From: Planctomycetota bacterium
GTDB taxonomy: Bacteria; Planctomycetota; Planctomycetia; Pirellulales; Pirellulaceae
Assembly (NCBI GenBank): GCA_029259935.1
Contig: JAJDEH010000474.1
Location: forward strand, 1-49,545
Direction of reading: 5' to 3'
Length of the DNA: 49,545 bases
Positions 26,669-36,355 of this stretch are shown here, piece after piece. The notes beneath the pieces are model-generated. The model saw nothing but the letters and a program-made list of their open reading frames with translations, searched no databases and was not told the origin of the DNA. Within the stretch, counting starts at the first letter, position 1. Each line of letters opens with the position of its first letter. Both the position numbers and the translations under genes were made by a program.

Positions 26669-28527
26669 GCTGCAAGCTCACGTGACTTGAGGAAGAAGTA
26701 GGCCACCATGGTCAACGACACGACGAATCCCACCGCCGTCGCCAAGTGGATTGCAACCAGGTCGCCCTGGATATTAAAACCGAACCGTAAATAGTTCGAT
26801 GTATCGAATTCAGGGAGATTTGGCACCATATAGGTTGCCAAGAGCATGAACCACAACAGGACCCTGTCGAACGCCTTCATGATGAGGGTAGCGTTCGAGT
26901 TTTGCAATTCGACCACCACGTTAAATTGCGTGACGAGGCGGAACAGCGATTCGATGGGACCGCCACCCTGCGTCTTGCCGGTCCAGAGGCTTTCCACGAA
27001 GGTCACGACGAACCCCAAAAAGCAGTAGGAAATCGTAGCCAGAAGTGAAACCGAGGTGCTCAGAAATGTGCTGAACATGGTACCCGCCGCGACCACGATG
27101 ATCATTTGCAGCCAGATGCTGAAATAGCCCTTGGCAAAATTGGTCATGAAATAGCTGTCGCTCGCTCGCAAATAGAGGTCGCCGCGAGCCACGCCGAGAT
27201 ACTGGGCCGGTTCGGGGCACCGCAGCCGCACTTCTATCTGCCCATTTTCATCGCAGAGGTCGTCGAAGAGATTGACCTTGATTTGCTTAAGTTGCTTCTC
27301 ACCAAACTCGTCTTCCACAACCTCGACGGCGTTCAACTCGGGGCTGATGTTGCGGCGAACTGTATGAAATTCGCGGGTGTCAAAAACAAACGGTTCACTT
27401 TCCCGAGGCAGTGTTGGATGTTTCAGAGTCAGTTGTGCGCGAATTCCCTTTTCGATATCGCCTTTGTGCGTGCGAAACACGGCGATGGTCATTTCGATCG
27501 GCAAATGGTCCGCCGGAAACTTGCCTTTGCGAATGTCCTTGAATCGCCAAATCGCGGTCGCCTGAGTTCCACCCGCGATATAACTGCGATAAGTAAATTC
27601 GTCGCCAGTACTGATGCCTCGAGGCGACGGTTTTCCCTGACGGTCGAGGAAGTACAGCCTCTCGGAATAGACGGGCACCTTCGCTTCCAGCAGTCCTTCT
27701 GGCGGGCCCAGTTCGTAGCTGACGGTTCCGTCGTCTTTTTTCACGACCGTAACGGGATGCGAATGGCCCGAGGCAACTTCGGTGTATGGATCACCTTCGG
27801 GAGGAACGACCAGCAAGTGGCGATGATGCGAATTCAGTGACGTGTAGCCTGTCAAACGCCGCGCCCCGTCTCCGGCTCCGCCTTCTTCTTCCACCAGATC
27901 GGCGGCGTCCACGGTATGCCGGTGGTCTAGCCCGCGAACGACGAACAGGTAACTGATGGAATACATCAAACCGAGCAGCACGCTGCCGATGAGCACGAAA
28001 CCAATCACGCGTCCCAGGATAATTTCCGTCGTCCTTACCGGCTTGGTAACGATAGTGAAGATTGTCTTGTCCGCAATGTCGGTCGGCAAGCTGAAGGCCG
28101 TCAGCAAGAACATCAACGACAACGACAACATTTGCGTGCCCCAAAACACGAAGCCCAAATAAACGCGCTCGGGATGGTCGCTTTGCGAATCCAGGAACCA
28201 GCCGCCCACCAACAACGAAGCCGCGAAGATCCCAAACACGGCCAGCAGGATTCTTTTCCGGATCGCATCTTGAATCGTAAGCTTGGCGATTGCCCACGTT
28301 CTGCGCGGGGAAGTGTTCACGATGTCCACCGGCGCGGCGAACAGAACTTTGGCCAAGGCAAAAAATCCTTCGCCCGGACCATGACGGACGGCACAGACCA
28401 GGTATCCGGCAAACACGCCCAGAATGCTCGCCGCGATTACCACCAGGAAGAACTGGCCCAGACCGCCAGCGCCACCAGAGTGTGGAAGGAACCATTCCGC
28501 AAAATTGGGAAAATCTTCGACGACCAT
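26665..28527 (-). CDS. ABC transporter permease (ABC-2-like) with large extracytoplasmic insert
   Basis: A 620-residue integral membrane protein. Helices are seen at about 25-45, 95-115, 130-150, 180-200, 465-490, 495-515, 555-575 and 590-612. Between the fourth and fifth lies a soluble region of about 260 residues (VDAADLVEEEGGAGD through YLRASDSYF), which would be outside the membrane. The TIVTKPVRTTEIILGRVIGF stretch is typical of ABC-2 permeases. The gene is 89 bases downstream of the ATPase gene and overlaps the next gene by 4 bases. Transported material is unknown; the big insert suggests contact with the partner protein encoded downstream. Confidence 0.85.
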   Translation of the reverse strand: MVVEDFPNFAEWFLPHSGGAGGLGQFFLVVIAASILGVFAGYLVCAVRHGPGEGFFALAKVLFAAPVDIVNTSPRRTWAIAKLTIQDAIRKRILLAVFGIFAASLLVGGWFLDSQSDHPERVYLGFVFWGTQMLSLSLMFLLTAFSLPTDIADKTIFTIVTKPVRTTEIILGRVIGFVLIGSVLLGLMYSISYLFVVRGLDHRHTVDAADLVEEEGGAGDGARRLTGYTSLNSHHRHLLVVPPEGDPYTEVASGHSHPVTVVKKDDGTVSYELGPPEGLLEAKVPVYSERLYFLDRQGKPSPRGISTGDEFTYRSYIAGGTQATAIWRFKDIRKGKFPADHLPIEMTIAVFRTHKGDIEKGIRAQLTLKHPTLPRESEPFVFDTREFHTVRRNISPELNAVEVVEDEFGEKQLKQIKVNLFDDLCDENGQIEVRLRCPEPAQYLGVARGDLYLRASDSYFMTNFAKGYFSIWLQMIIVVAAGTMFSTFLSTSVSLLATISYCFLGFVVTFVESLWTGKTQGGGPIESLFRLVTQFNVVVELQNSNATLIMKAFDRVLLWFMLLATYMVPNLPEFDTSNYLRFGFNIQGDLVAIHLATAVGFVVSLTMVAYFFLKSRELAA

Positions 28528-28616
28528 GGATACTTGCTATTTTCTGAAGACTATAGAAACCGTGGCGGTTGCAACGGTTGAACGTCGGTTTTCGGATCTC
28601 GAATCGAACCTGGGTA

Positions 28617-29549
28617 TCATTTGCGTTCCTGAGCCCGGCGGCCGGGACGCGCTTCGCTGTCGCGGACGATGTTCAAGAACAATTCTTCCAGCGTTGACGT
28701 GGGGTTTTCCATTCCCATGACTTCCCCGCCATGCTTTTTTTCCACCGCTTGAATCTCATCCTCGGCTTCCTTGCTTAGCCCCCGAGCTCGCATTTGCGTG
28801 ACTTCCTGCACGCGGAGCAAACTGTCGACGCGGCCCAGTTCCTTGAGTTCGCCTTGATGCAGAATGGCCAGCCGGTCGCAAATATCTTGCACGTCCGCCA
28901 GTTGGTGACTGCACATCAAAACAGTCTTGCCTTCGTCCCGCAACTTGAGAATCAAGTCCTTCATTTCGCGGGTGCCGATCGGGTCAAGCCCCGAAGTCGG
29001 TTCATCGAGCAGGATCAAGTCAGGGTCGTTGATCAAAGCTTGGGCGAGTCCGATACGCCGCGTCATACCCTTTGAATATTCACGAAGTTGCCGCCGCTTG
29101 GCCCACTTCAACCCGACCATTTCAATCAGCATGCCGACCCGCTCCTTTCGAAGGGCCGCCGGCATGTTGAACAGTCGGCCATAGAAGTCGAGCGTTTCCT
29201 CGGCGTTGAGAAACTTGTAGAGGTAAGATTCTTCCGGCAAATAGCCGATGCGTTCGTTCTTTTCGACTTCGGTCGCATCTTGATCGAAGATCAGGGCCCG
29301 GCCACTGGTCGGAAACAGCAGTCCCAGCAACAGCTTGATGGTCGTTGTTTTTCCAGAACCGTTGGGACCCAGCAAGCCAAAGATCTCGCCCTTGCGGACC
29401 TCCAAATCCAAAGCCTTGAGAGCCCGGACCTTTTGGCGACCCCAAAAATCGCGATAGACTTTGGTCAGGTTTCTCGTTTCGATGACGACGTCGGTGCTCG
29501 CGGGCTTCGCCTTGGCGACGACTTCCGCGGCAACGGGGGCTGCGTCCAT
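28617..29549 (-). CDS. ABC transporter ATP-binding protein
   Basis: A 310-residue nucleotide-binding subunit of the ABC-2/gliding/drug-exporter class. Walker A is GPNGSGKTT (61-69), the signature YSKGM (158-162), Walker B LILLDEP (178-184) followed by TSGLDP, and the switch His is in VLMCSHQ. The first 25 residues (Ala/Lys-rich) are an extension before [14 protein letters not shown] lies six bases before the ATG. First gene of a three-gene transcript (ATPase, permease, TPR-like partner). The C-terminal 70 residues with [11 protein letters not shown] resemble the regulatory tail of export ATPases. Confidence 0.94.
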   Translation of the reverse strand: MDAAPVAAEVVAKAKPASTDVVIETRNLTKVYRDFWGRQKVRALKALDLEVRKGEIFGLLGPNGSGKTTTIKLLLGLLFPTSGRALIFDQDATEVEKNERIGYLPEESYLYKFLNAEETLDFYGRLFNMPAALRKERVGMLIEMVGLKWAKRRQLREYSKGMTRRIGLAQALINDPDLILLDEPTSGLDPIGTREMKDLILKLRDEGKTVLMCSHQLADVQDICDRLAILHQGELKELGRVDSLLRVQEVTQMRARGLSKEAEDEIQAVEKKHGGEVMGMENPTSTLEELFLNIVRDSEARPGRRAQERK

Positions 29550-29947
29550 TGATATCTCCGATGAATCAAAGCTGCATTCGACGGACCTATGGCCGCCAAG
29601 CCGAGGAATCTCTTATGCAGTTTGAAAGAAGTCTTAACTAGGAAACGGGTTAGGGCGAGAAGCAGGGTACGACGTGTATTGTTTACGGCTGAAATGATAG
29701 CGGAGTTCAGTGGCACTCAGAAAAAGTAATCGTGGCTGGTGACCCGCTTCACGTTACGTCGAATCGTGTAGAATAATCCACGCTTATCGGGAATTCAACC
29801 GAGGCCAGATCCCGGGATCGCCTCTCCATTCACCGAAACAGGCCCCCGACCGCGAGAGATTGGGAATCCGCATCGCGGCATGTCCCAATGTTCATCGGAC
29901 AGACCTTTATTCCCCATCCGCACACCTGGTTTTACGGTCAATTCACG
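29550..29947. promoter_or_regulatory. Divergent spacer between ABC ATPase gene and folC
   Basis: About 400 bases without a supported gene, containing promoters for both directions. Rightward, a possible weak promoter is TTCACG (29748) and TAGAAT (29769) with 15-base spacing, which is short. If folC starts at the alternative ATG at 29888 the spacer is 60 bases shorter. Confidence 0.25.
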
Positions 29948-31408
29948 ATGGATCGACGTGTTCCGACAAGCCACCCGCGAGACGAGGTCCTGCGGTTTCT
30001 GTTCAGCCGGATTGACTACGAGCGGACGCACGTTGTCCCCTATAACGAGCGGCAATTTAAACTGGATCGGATGCGTGAGCTGTTGGCCGAACTGGGCAAT
30101 CCCGGCTCGAATATTCCCATTGTTCATATCGCCGGAACGAAGGGAAAGGGATCGACCGCCGCCATGATCGCCACGGCACTGTCGGCAGCCGGCTATCGAA
30201 CGGGCGTCTATTCCTCACCGCACCTACACCGGCTGGAAGAACGGGCCACTGTCAACGGTGCGTCGTGCAGCGAACTGGAACTGGTCGATTTGCTGCGTAC
30301 GATCCAACCCATCGTGGAAGCGATGGACGGCTCAATGCCGGGTAAGTCCGCAGGCTGCGGTCCGACGTTTTTTGAAATCACGACCGCCATGGCGCTGCTG
30401 CACTTCACCCGCAGCGATGTCGATTTCGCTGTTCTCGAGGTGGGCCTGGGGGGGCGGCTTGATTCGACGAACGTCTGCCAGCCGGTGGCCAGTGTCATCA
30501 CCAGCATAAGCTTCGACCACACCAAGCAACTGGGTAATACGTTGGCGGCCATTTCCGCTGAAAAGGCGGGAATCATCAAGCCGGAAGTGCCCGTAATTAG
30601 TGGCGTCACGCAAGCGGAAGCAGCCGACGTGATCGCCCGCGTCGCGGACAGCCAAGGATGTGATCTACATGCCGTCGACCAAGATTTCTCGTTCGACTAC
30701 CTGCCCAATTCTCCCGGGGTCGGCCAACCTTGGTTAGCGGATTCACCTTCCTGCCTCGCACGTATTCACTACCGCGAAGCCCGTCCTTCCGCGACCGGAC
30801 CGTATTCGATGAACGACGTCCAAGTTGGTCTGCCGGGAATGCATCAGGGCGCGAACGCGGCGGTCGCGCTCGCAACACTCCGTCGGCTGGGCGAAGCCGG
30901 ATACCAAATACCGGATTCGGCGATGCGGGCCGGCCTGGCTCAAGTCCAGTGTCCCGCTCGAATCGAAATTTTTGGCGACCGTCCCGCTTGGGTCGTCGAT
31001 GCCGCCCACAACGTGGCATCCTTTGAAGCGCTTATCGCCACCTTGGACGAATTGTTTCCTGGACGGCCTCGATCGTTGGTGTTTGCCACCAGCAAGGAAA
31101 AAGACATCGAAGGCATGCTGCGAAAGCTTCTTCCTGAGTTCGAGCAGGTCATTTTCACGCGATACGCCATCAACCCTCGTTCGGCGGATCCGGCGGAATT
31201 GCTGCATCTGGCGAACCGAATTGAAAGCAATCTCGACGGCGAAACTCGGCTCGCTTCTCGTTGCCTGGTCGAAGATCCACGCGAGGCTTGGAATCGACTC
31301 TCCTCGGTGGCAACGCCGGAACATGTGGTTTGCGCCGCCGGTTCCACCTTTCTGGCCAGCGAGATCCGCCCCTTGGTGGCCGGGCACCAACCCGCGCGGG
31401 CCTCATAA
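29948..31408 (+). CDS. folC: Dihydrofolate synthase / folylpolyglutamate synthase
   Basis: FolC adds glutamate to dihydropteroate and to reduced folates with ATP. The 486-residue product has the Mur-ligase P-loop HIAGTKGKGSTAAM, the opening FSRIDYERT typical of FolC, the SPHLHRLEERATVNG segment, the VGLGGRLDSTN motif, SISFDHTKQLGNTLAAISAEKAGI, and the C-terminal domain with WVVDAAHNVASFEAL and VFATSKEKD. It is longer than E. coli FolC (422 aa), mainly by a segment around SFDYLPNSPGVGQPW. The ATG at 29948 is preferred because family homology begins shortly after; the ATG at 29888 would add 20 residues. Neither has a clear ribosome-binding site. Confidence 0.93.
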   Translation: MDRRVPTSHPRDEVLRFLFSRIDYERTHVVPYNERQFKLDRMRELLAELGNPGSNIPIVHIAGTKGKGSTAAMIATALSAAGYRTGVYSSPHLHRLEERATVNGASCSELELVDLLRTIQPIVEAMDGSMPGKSAGCGPTFFEITTAMALLHFTRSDVDFAVLEVGLGGRLDSTNVCQPVASVITSISFDHTKQLGNTLAAISAEKAGIIKPEVPVISGVTQAEAADVIARVADSQGCDLHAVDQDFSFDYLPNSPGVGQPWLADSPSCLARIHYREARPSATGPYSMNDVQVGLPGMHQGANAAVALATLRRLGEAGYQIPDSAMRAGLAQVQCPARIEIFGDRPAWVVDAAHNVASFEALIATLDELFPGRPRSLVFATSKEKDIEGMLRKLLPEFEQVIFTRYAINPRSADPAELLHLANRIESNLDGETRLASRCLVEDPREAWNRLSSVATPEHVVCAAGSTFLASEIRPLVAGHQPARAS

Positions 31409-31501
31409 AGTTGCCGACCGCTTGGGTGTGTGTTACAAGTGATTTTGGCGTAAATCTTGGCGTTCTTCCTATCATCAGCGCCGTCAACCTTGGAAAGTCT
31501 C

Positions 31502-31987
31502 ATGCGAAAAAACTTATGGCTGCTGCCATTGGCATTGAGTGGCGCGTTGGTCATCATGCTCGCGGACGCTTCGTCAGCCCAGGATCCCAATGTCGTCGAA
31601 GTGCAAAACAAGGTGGAGTCCTTCTTTGATGAACTTAACGAAACCAGAACTCCCGATCAGGCGTTCGAAGCATTACTTGCCGGCGGGCCGTTGGCCAAGC
31701 ATGAAGATTTCAAGCCGCTGATCGAAAAGTACGACAGGATCAAGGGAAGCGAAGGCAACAAGTTCTTGGAAGTCGAACGGGTCGCCGCCAAGAAGATTGG
31801 CAGCGATTTGCTGCTGCTGAGATATCTTTACAAGATGGAGCAATTCCCGGTGGCCTGGTACTTCACGTACTACCGCGCCCGTAAGCCAAACGGCGACGTG
31901 GGGGACTGGTTTGTCATTGCCGTGCGTTTCGACACGCGGCTGGAACTGTTAGGCTTGGGGGAAAAGAACCTTTCGGAAAAGCCTTAA
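31502..31987 (+). CDS. Secreted protein of unknown function (161 aa)
   Basis: Start at 31502 follows GGAAAG and gives a clear signal peptide (MRKNLWLLPLALSGALVIML, cleavage near SSAQD). The mature part is about 130 residues, mixed alpha/beta, beginning with a helix (VVEVQNKVESFFDELNETR) and ending in beta-like segments (FPVAWYFTYYRAR, WFVIAVRFDTRLELLGLG). It looks like a small NTF2/cystatin-like fold protein, which is a guess from the pattern of one long helix followed by strands. Located 93 bases after folC, same strand. Confidence 0.75.
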   Translation: MRKNLWLLPLALSGALVIMLADASSAQDPNVVEVQNKVESFFDELNETRTPDQAFEALLAGGPLAKHEDFKPLIEKYDRIKGSEGNKFLEVERVAAKKIGSDLLLLRYLYKMEQFPVAWYFTYYRARKPNGDVGDWFVIAVRFDTRLELLGLGEKNLSEKP

Positions 31988-32203
31988 TTCGGCGTCCCTT
32001 CAACCAAGTCGGAAATCCAAATATGTCAGTTCAGGTAGTGCGGATGCCGGGCGACGATGGGCTCCAAATTTGGTGATTCGCCGTTCGTCGGGAATAGAAC
32101 TGGCCGCGAATCGTGATTAGACTAAGAGATAACCCAACGTGTGGAAAAAGGCAGTTATTCATGCTGTCCCGTCCATGTTCATGTACTTCTTGGAGTTGCC
32201 GGC

Positions 32204-33052
32204 GTGCCGATACCAGTAAGTTGTTCCGGTTGCAACAGTCGATTTCGTGTTCCCGACAAAGCGGCGGGAAAACGGATCAAATGTCCCAAATGTAAAGAAG
32301 CGATCGACGTGCCGGCGGCCCCCGCGGCTGGTGGCGAGGTGGCTGCAAAAGCAGCCGCGCAACCAAAAGAAACCGGGGCGGCGCAGCCCACCGCCGCCAG
32401 CCAAGCCGCGGCACAACCGAAGAAGGCGGCACAGCCCAAGAAGGCGGCGCAGCCTAAGACGTCGGCGCAACCCAAGACGTCGGCGCAACCCAAGACGTCG
32501 GAGCAGTGGTACGTAAAATCGACGAATGGCGAGAAGTACGGTCCCGTCTCCAGAACCGAACTCGACGGGTGGGTCGCCGAGAATCGGGTCGATGAACATG
32601 ACCAGTTACAGCTAGATGGAACCGAACAGTGGAAGTCGGCCGCGGACGTCTATCCACAATTGGCGGCGGGGGCGCAGTCAGCCAGTCCGTTTGCGGCTTT
32701 TGACGTTGGTGCCAATCCTGGTGCCGGGACGTCTTCCAATCCGGCCCCTTCGTTGGCCAATCCAGTCTCCGGCGCGGCGGCCAGTCCGTTGGCCGGTGCC
32801 CCGGCAAACGCCGAAGCGGGCGGAGCGGTTGAAGGCGCGGTGAAGAGCAAGATGGTTGCCGGACTGTTGGGCATTTTCCTGGGCGGGTTCGGAGTGCACA
32901 GGTTCTATCTGGGATATGCCATGATTGGGATTATCCAAATCGTGGTTTCGATCTGCAGTCTTGGACTGGGTGCCGGGTGGGGAATCATTGAAGGAATCCT
33001 GATCCTCGCTGGCAAGATCGATAAAGACTCGCAAGGACGACCGCTGAGCTAA
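32204..33052 (+). CDS. Zinc-ribbon, GYF_2 and TM2 domain membrane protein
   Basis: A 282-residue protein. GTG at 32204 is chosen because GGAG precedes it by eight bases and the product opens with the usual zinc-ribbon start (V/M-PIPVSCSGC; C7, C10, C27, C30). An Ala/Gln/Pro/Lys linker follows with tandem AQPK-type units (DNA repeats of 18 bp near 32450-32500). Then come a GYF_2 domain (about 103-155; QWYVKSTNGEKYGPVSRTEL), an Ala/Pro/Asn linker, and a C-terminal TM2 domain with two helices (KMVAGLLGIFLGGFGVHRFY, IIQIVVSICSLGLGAGWGII). The GYF_2 part probably binds proline-rich partners at the membrane. It is convergent with the 33089-33454 gene, another small membrane protein. Confidence 0.85.
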   Translation: MPIPVSCSGCNSRFRVPDKAAGKRIKCPKCKEAIDVPAAPAAGGEVAAKAAAQPKETGAAQPTAASQAAAQPKKAAQPKKAAQPKTSAQPKTSAQPKTSEQWYVKSTNGEKYGPVSRTELDGWVAENRVDEHDQLQLDGTEQWKSAADVYPQLAAGAQSASPFAAFDVGANPGAGTSSNPAPSLANPVSGAAASPLAGAPANAEAGGAVEGAVKSKMVAGLLGIFLGGFGVHRFYLGYAMIGIIQIVVSICSLGLGAGWGIIEGILILAGKIDKDSQGRPLS

Positions 33053-33088
33053 TCGCGGCACGCAACCAGACCCGCTTCGCGCGATCGA

Positions 33089-33454
33089 TCATCCTCCCGC
33101 GGATTGCATCATTCCGCGAAAGAATTGAATTCCGCCAAATAGGATCGCTCCCCAAGCGACCACATAGCTTCCACCGCCTTCCGACGCCGCGGAATAGGTG
33201 AAGGCGGTAACCGCAATTCCACCAATGCACCACAGCGCGCCGAATGCCATGTTTTTGGCACCGGCCGAACTCGCCACCTGGGACCGCGCCTCATGCAGGT
33301 TGCGAACCACGGTCGCGGCAGTCTCCTGGTCCAGCCCCTGTTGGGTCAAGGAAGTCTCGATTTGCAAGTCTGATTGGCCATTCTGCATCTGCTCGGCCGC
33401 ATAGGTGTAGATGGCGTCCACGAGTTCTTCTTGCGTGGGTTCCTGGTCAGTCAT
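33089..33454 (-). CDS. Small two-helix membrane protein
   Basis: 121 residues. The first 60 are hydrophilic and helical (EELVDAIYTYAAEQMQNG, IETSLTQQGLDQETAATVVRNLHEA), in length and pattern like a UBA/CUE-type three-helix bundle. Two membrane helices follow (about 69-88, 95-113), ending in GIQFFRGMMQSAGG. A GAGGGGAA ribosome-binding sequence precedes the ATG. I recognise it as a small conserved membrane protein type without function. Its stop lies 37 bases from the end of the convergent TM2 gene. Confidence 0.75.
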   Translation of the reverse strand: MTDQEPTQEELVDAIYTYAAEQMQNGQSDLQIETSLTQQGLDQETAATVVRNLHEARSQVASSAGAKNMAFGALWCIGGIAVTAFTYSAASEGGGSYVVAWGAILFGGIQFFRGMMQSAGG

Positions 33455-33588
33455 GATCGCTGATTCCCCTCGTTACTAGAAATGTTCCACCCGGTGATTT
33501 ATGCCCATCCGGCGCATGGTAGCTCTTCCATTGCAGAGTTGCAAATAATTCTCAACGAAAGTTGGCGGCCGCCGTCTGAAACCGTATG

Positions 33589-33616
33589 GCGCAACTGACC
33601 GCGTAGCGCAACTGAC
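33589..33616. repeat. Two 11-bp direct repeats upstream of a propeller gene
   Basis: gcgcaactgac occurs at 33589-33599 and 33606-33616 (17-bp period, about one and a half helical turns), 65-92 bases before the ATG at 33681, in a divergent promoter region. It could be an operator pair; this rests only on spacing and position. Confidence 0.4.
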
Positions 33617-33680
33617 ACGTTTTCCGGCTAAACTATTCATTCAACGCCTACGTCCATCGAGCATTAGGAGCCAGACTGCC

Positions 33681-34667
33681 ATGCCAGAGTCCATCGCCCA
33701 TTTTTCCATGGGTCGCTATCCAGCACGCCAATTCCGCGTCCTTTTTCTGGCGGTTTTCTCTTTCGCATGTTTGTTCGCGCCGGCCTTGACTGTACAGGCC
33801 GACGACCCAATTCGCCATTCCTTTCTGGGTGTTGGCAAGGCCAATAAGGTCGTAATCGTCGGTGAGGACGGAGCCATCCAATGGAAGTTCGACATGCCGG
33901 CCAGTGATGGCTGGGTCTTGCCCAACGGCAATGTGCTGTTGGCACTGTATGGAACTCGCGGCTTTCCGAACGGCGGCGTCCTGGAAGTTGAACGAGAAAC
34001 GAAAAAAATCGTTTTCCAATACAAGGGTCAGCAAAAAGAAACGAGTACCGTGCAGGCGTTGCCCGACGGCAACTTCCTCGTCGCCGAACTGGGACCCCAA
34101 CCGCGTGCCTTGGTGATCAACCGCCAAGGAGACGTGTTGAAGACGACTCAACTGCAATGCCAGAAAAAGAACTTTCACATGCAAACGCGAATGCTGCGCG
34201 TGTTGCCCAATGGCAATTACATCGCGCCGCATTTACTCGACTTCGCGGTCAAGGAATACGACCCGGACACCGGCAAAGTCGTGCGTTCGTTCGCGACGGA
34301 TGAGCGGGGCCGCGCAAAACGCGACTGGCCCTTTACCGCGATCCGGCTGAAGAATGGAAATACGCTGATCGCTTGTACGAACGGCAACCGAATCATCGAG
34401 GTCGACGCGGAGGGAACCATCGTCTGGAGCGTCACGAACGAGGACCTGGGAGAGAGTCTGTTTGACGACGCCTGCGGTGCGCAACGATTGCCGAACGGCA
34501 ACACGGTCGTCTCCAGCTACCACGCCAAGGGCGATCGAGTGAAACTGTTCGAAATCACTCGCGATAAGAAAGTCGTCTGGCGTTATTCCGGGATGAAGGC
34601 CGGATTTCACCACTTTCAAATTCTCACCACGAACGGACAACCGCTTAGCGAAAACACCTGGAAGTAG
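33681..34667 (+). CDS. Secreted beta-propeller protein (LPNGN repeats)
   Basis: 328 residues with a signal peptide (hydrophobic 19-38, cleavage near VQADDP). At least five propeller-type repeats carry the turn L-P-N/D-G-N: WVLPNGNVLLA, ALPDGNFLVAE, VLPNGNYIAP, IRLKNGNTLIACTNG, RLPNGNTVVSS, each preceded by a strand ending in a Trp-containing or Asp-rich segment (GAIQWKFD, GTIVWSV, KKVVWRYS). This pattern is of PQQ/arylsulfotransferase-like propellers, but no catalytic His or cofactor site is evident. A start at 33708 (MGRYPARQF) is also possible. It lies beside two other propeller-type genes. Confidence 0.8.
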   Translation: MPESIAHFSMGRYPARQFRVLFLAVFSFACLFAPALTVQADDPIRHSFLGVGKANKVVIVGEDGAIQWKFDMPASDGWVLPNGNVLLALYGTRGFPNGGVLEVERETKKIVFQYKGQQKETSTVQALPDGNFLVAELGPQPRALVINRQGDVLKTTQLQCQKKNFHMQTRMLRVLPNGNYIAPHLLDFAVKEYDPDTGKVVRSFATDERGRAKRDWPFTAIRLKNGNTLIACTNGNRIIEVDAEGTIVWSVTNEDLGESLFDDACGAQRLPNGNTVVSSYHAKGDRVKLFEITRDKKVVWRYSGMKAGFHHFQILTTNGQPLSENTWK

Positions 34668-34868
34668 CGGATCGCCACGTTTCCGGCGAACGCGTCCGGT
34701 GCTTCACACTCGCACCGCGCGGCGTGACCGATCAGCCGTGGGCAGAATTCGCGCAGCTTCACGCGGCTCGCGAACAGCAGGTCGGAGGCATACTCGGCTT
34801 GCTCGGTCGCCCAGTATTAAAAACCTTTTTGGTTGCGGCTCCGCCGCGTTAGGGATGACGTGTGCATG
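34668..34868. other. Convergent spacer with short hairpins
   Basis: 201 bases between two convergent genes with no coding region. It contains aacc-ttttt-ggtt (about 34823-34835) followed by gcggc-tcc-gccgc (about 34837-34849), a hairpin type also frequent between planctomycete genes. These could end both transcripts, but stems are short. Confidence 0.35.
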
Positions 34869-36143
34869 TCACTCAAGACCAATGGCCAAGATTTCGGACT
34901 TGCCGACGCCCTTGCTGCCCTTGCGCGACATGACAAAGATGCGACTGCCGTCGGTGGCGGGATTCGTGTAAAGCTCCGAGCCTTCGCACGGGCGAAACTT
35001 CCATTTCAGCTCGCCCGTCTCGATGTCCACGGCGTAGATCTGTCCTTCGCCCGCGGCAAAGCAAACGAGATTCTTGGTGACGATGGGAAATGAATAGGTG
35101 GAAGTTCGACCTCCTTTGGCAGGTTTCGTCTGAAACTTCCAAATCAACTGGCCGGACATGATACTGACGCGATACAGCCAACCGTCGCATGATGGGAAAA
35201 ACACCGAATCGTCATTGACGGCCGCTCGCGACGAAATCCGCGAGCCGGTTTTGAATTTCCATACTTGGCGGCCCGTATCTTTGTTCAGGCAGTACATGTG
35301 GTCGTCTTGACTGCCGATGAACACGTTTCCACCCGCGATCGTTGGAGCGGCCCCGACCCAACCGCGCGTCTGAAACGACCAGCGCTGCTTGCCGCTTTGG
35401 CAATCGAAAGCCACCACGCGGCACTGATCGAACACACATTGGAAAAATGTCTTGCCGTCACAAGCACTTCCCCGCGGCCTGGCGGGATGCCCCTGAAACC
35501 GCGCCCGTTCGCCCGAGAAGCCTGGCGGATCCTCTGGCGCGTCGCCTACTAAATCGGCTTCCCAAATCTTGACGCCGGTATTCTTGTTGACGGCATGCGC
35601 CATTCCATCATAGCCCGCATAGAAAAGCGATTCGCCGATGGGTAGCGGAGACGCCTCCGATGCGCCGTGCGCGGCAGCAACGAACCAGACCGCGGCGCCC
35701 GTCTTCTTATCGAGCGCCGAAACACCTGTCTCCGTAGCGAAGTAGACGTGAGCTTCATCGGCCGTGGGTGAAGTGGCGATGCGAAAACCGTGATGGTGCT
35801 GCCACCGCTTGGCACCGTCGGTCGCCCGCAGCGCCCTGACGGAGCCGTCGTCGTCGCCGAAGTAGACGACTCCGTCACGAACGATCATATCCGAGAGGCC
35901 AGGTGTGTATTCCATGCCGCCGCCGCGCCGCCGCACTGTCTTCGAGGTGAATCGCCACAGTACGCGGGGCTGTTGCTGGGGTAATTCAAGTTTCGGATAG
36001 TATCCGGTCACGGAATCGTAGCCCGATTCACGATCGGAGCGCAATTCCGTGCCAGGACTTTCCTCTTCTTCGCCGTTGACCCCAATCCCCCAAGGCAGGC
36101 AGCATAACGCCGCCAGCACGTGCATTTTGAAGTTCTTGATCAT
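34869..36143 (-). CDS. Secreted PQQ-like beta-propeller protein
   Basis: A 424-residue exported protein with a short signal peptide (MIKNFKMHVLAALCCLPWGI). The start at 36143 is set by a strong GGGAGG seven bases upstream. PQQ-enzyme-type repeats of about 40 residues are seen throughout: VYFGDDDGSVRALRATDGAKRW, VYFATETGVSALDKKTGAAVW, LFYAGYDGMAHAVNKNTGVKIW, VFIGSQDDHMYCLNKDTGRQVW, VCFAAGEGQIYAVDIETGELKW. They are typical of BamB/PQQ-dehydrogenase-like propellers. No haem or catalytic residue is visible, so a structural or sensing role is as likely as an enzyme. It is divergent from the candidate selenoprotein gene. Confidence 0.87.
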   Translation of the reverse strand: MIKNFKMHVLAALCCLPWGIGVNGEEEESPGTELRSDRESGYDSVTGYYPKLELPQQQPRVLWRFTSKTVRRRGGGMEYTPGLSDMIVRDGVVYFGDDDGSVRALRATDGAKRWQHHHGFRIATSPTADEAHVYFATETGVSALDKKTGAAVWFVAAAHGASEASPLPIGESLFYAGYDGMAHAVNKNTGVKIWEADLVGDAPEDPPGFSGERARFQGHPARPRGSACDGKTFFQCVFDQCRVVAFDCQSGKQRWSFQTRGWVGAAPTIAGGNVFIGSQDDHMYCLNKDTGRQVWKFKTGSRISSRAAVNDDSVFFPSCDGWLYRVSIMSGQLIWKFQTKPAKGGRTSTYSFPIVTKNLVCFAAGEGQIYAVDIETGELKWKFRPCEGSELYTNPATDGSRIFVMSRKGSKGVGKSEILAIGLE

Positions 36144-36355
36144 GAAAAACCTCCCGGCTTCGGAATTCGGACGGCGCGGAGCATCGCTTTCAAATTGTAA
36201 CAGATCGCCTGGGACCACGCGGATTGGCGGCGATCCGCAAACCCTTCAAGCCGCCAACACAATTGGCTGGACTTCGCAATGCCCGGTCCGCTAACATGAG
36301 GGGCGTGTGGGCGAATTCTATTCTTGTATTCTCGAATGACGGAGGTAGTGAATCA
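36144..36355. promoter_or_regulatory. Divergent promoter region, PQQ-like gene and candidate selenoprotein gene
   Basis: 212 bases between divergent starts. Ribosome-binding sites are clear on both sides (CCTCCC in plus-strand reading near 36151-36156 for the leftward gene; GGAGG at 36341-36345 for the rightward one). No promoter boxes could be fixed. Confidence 0.35.
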
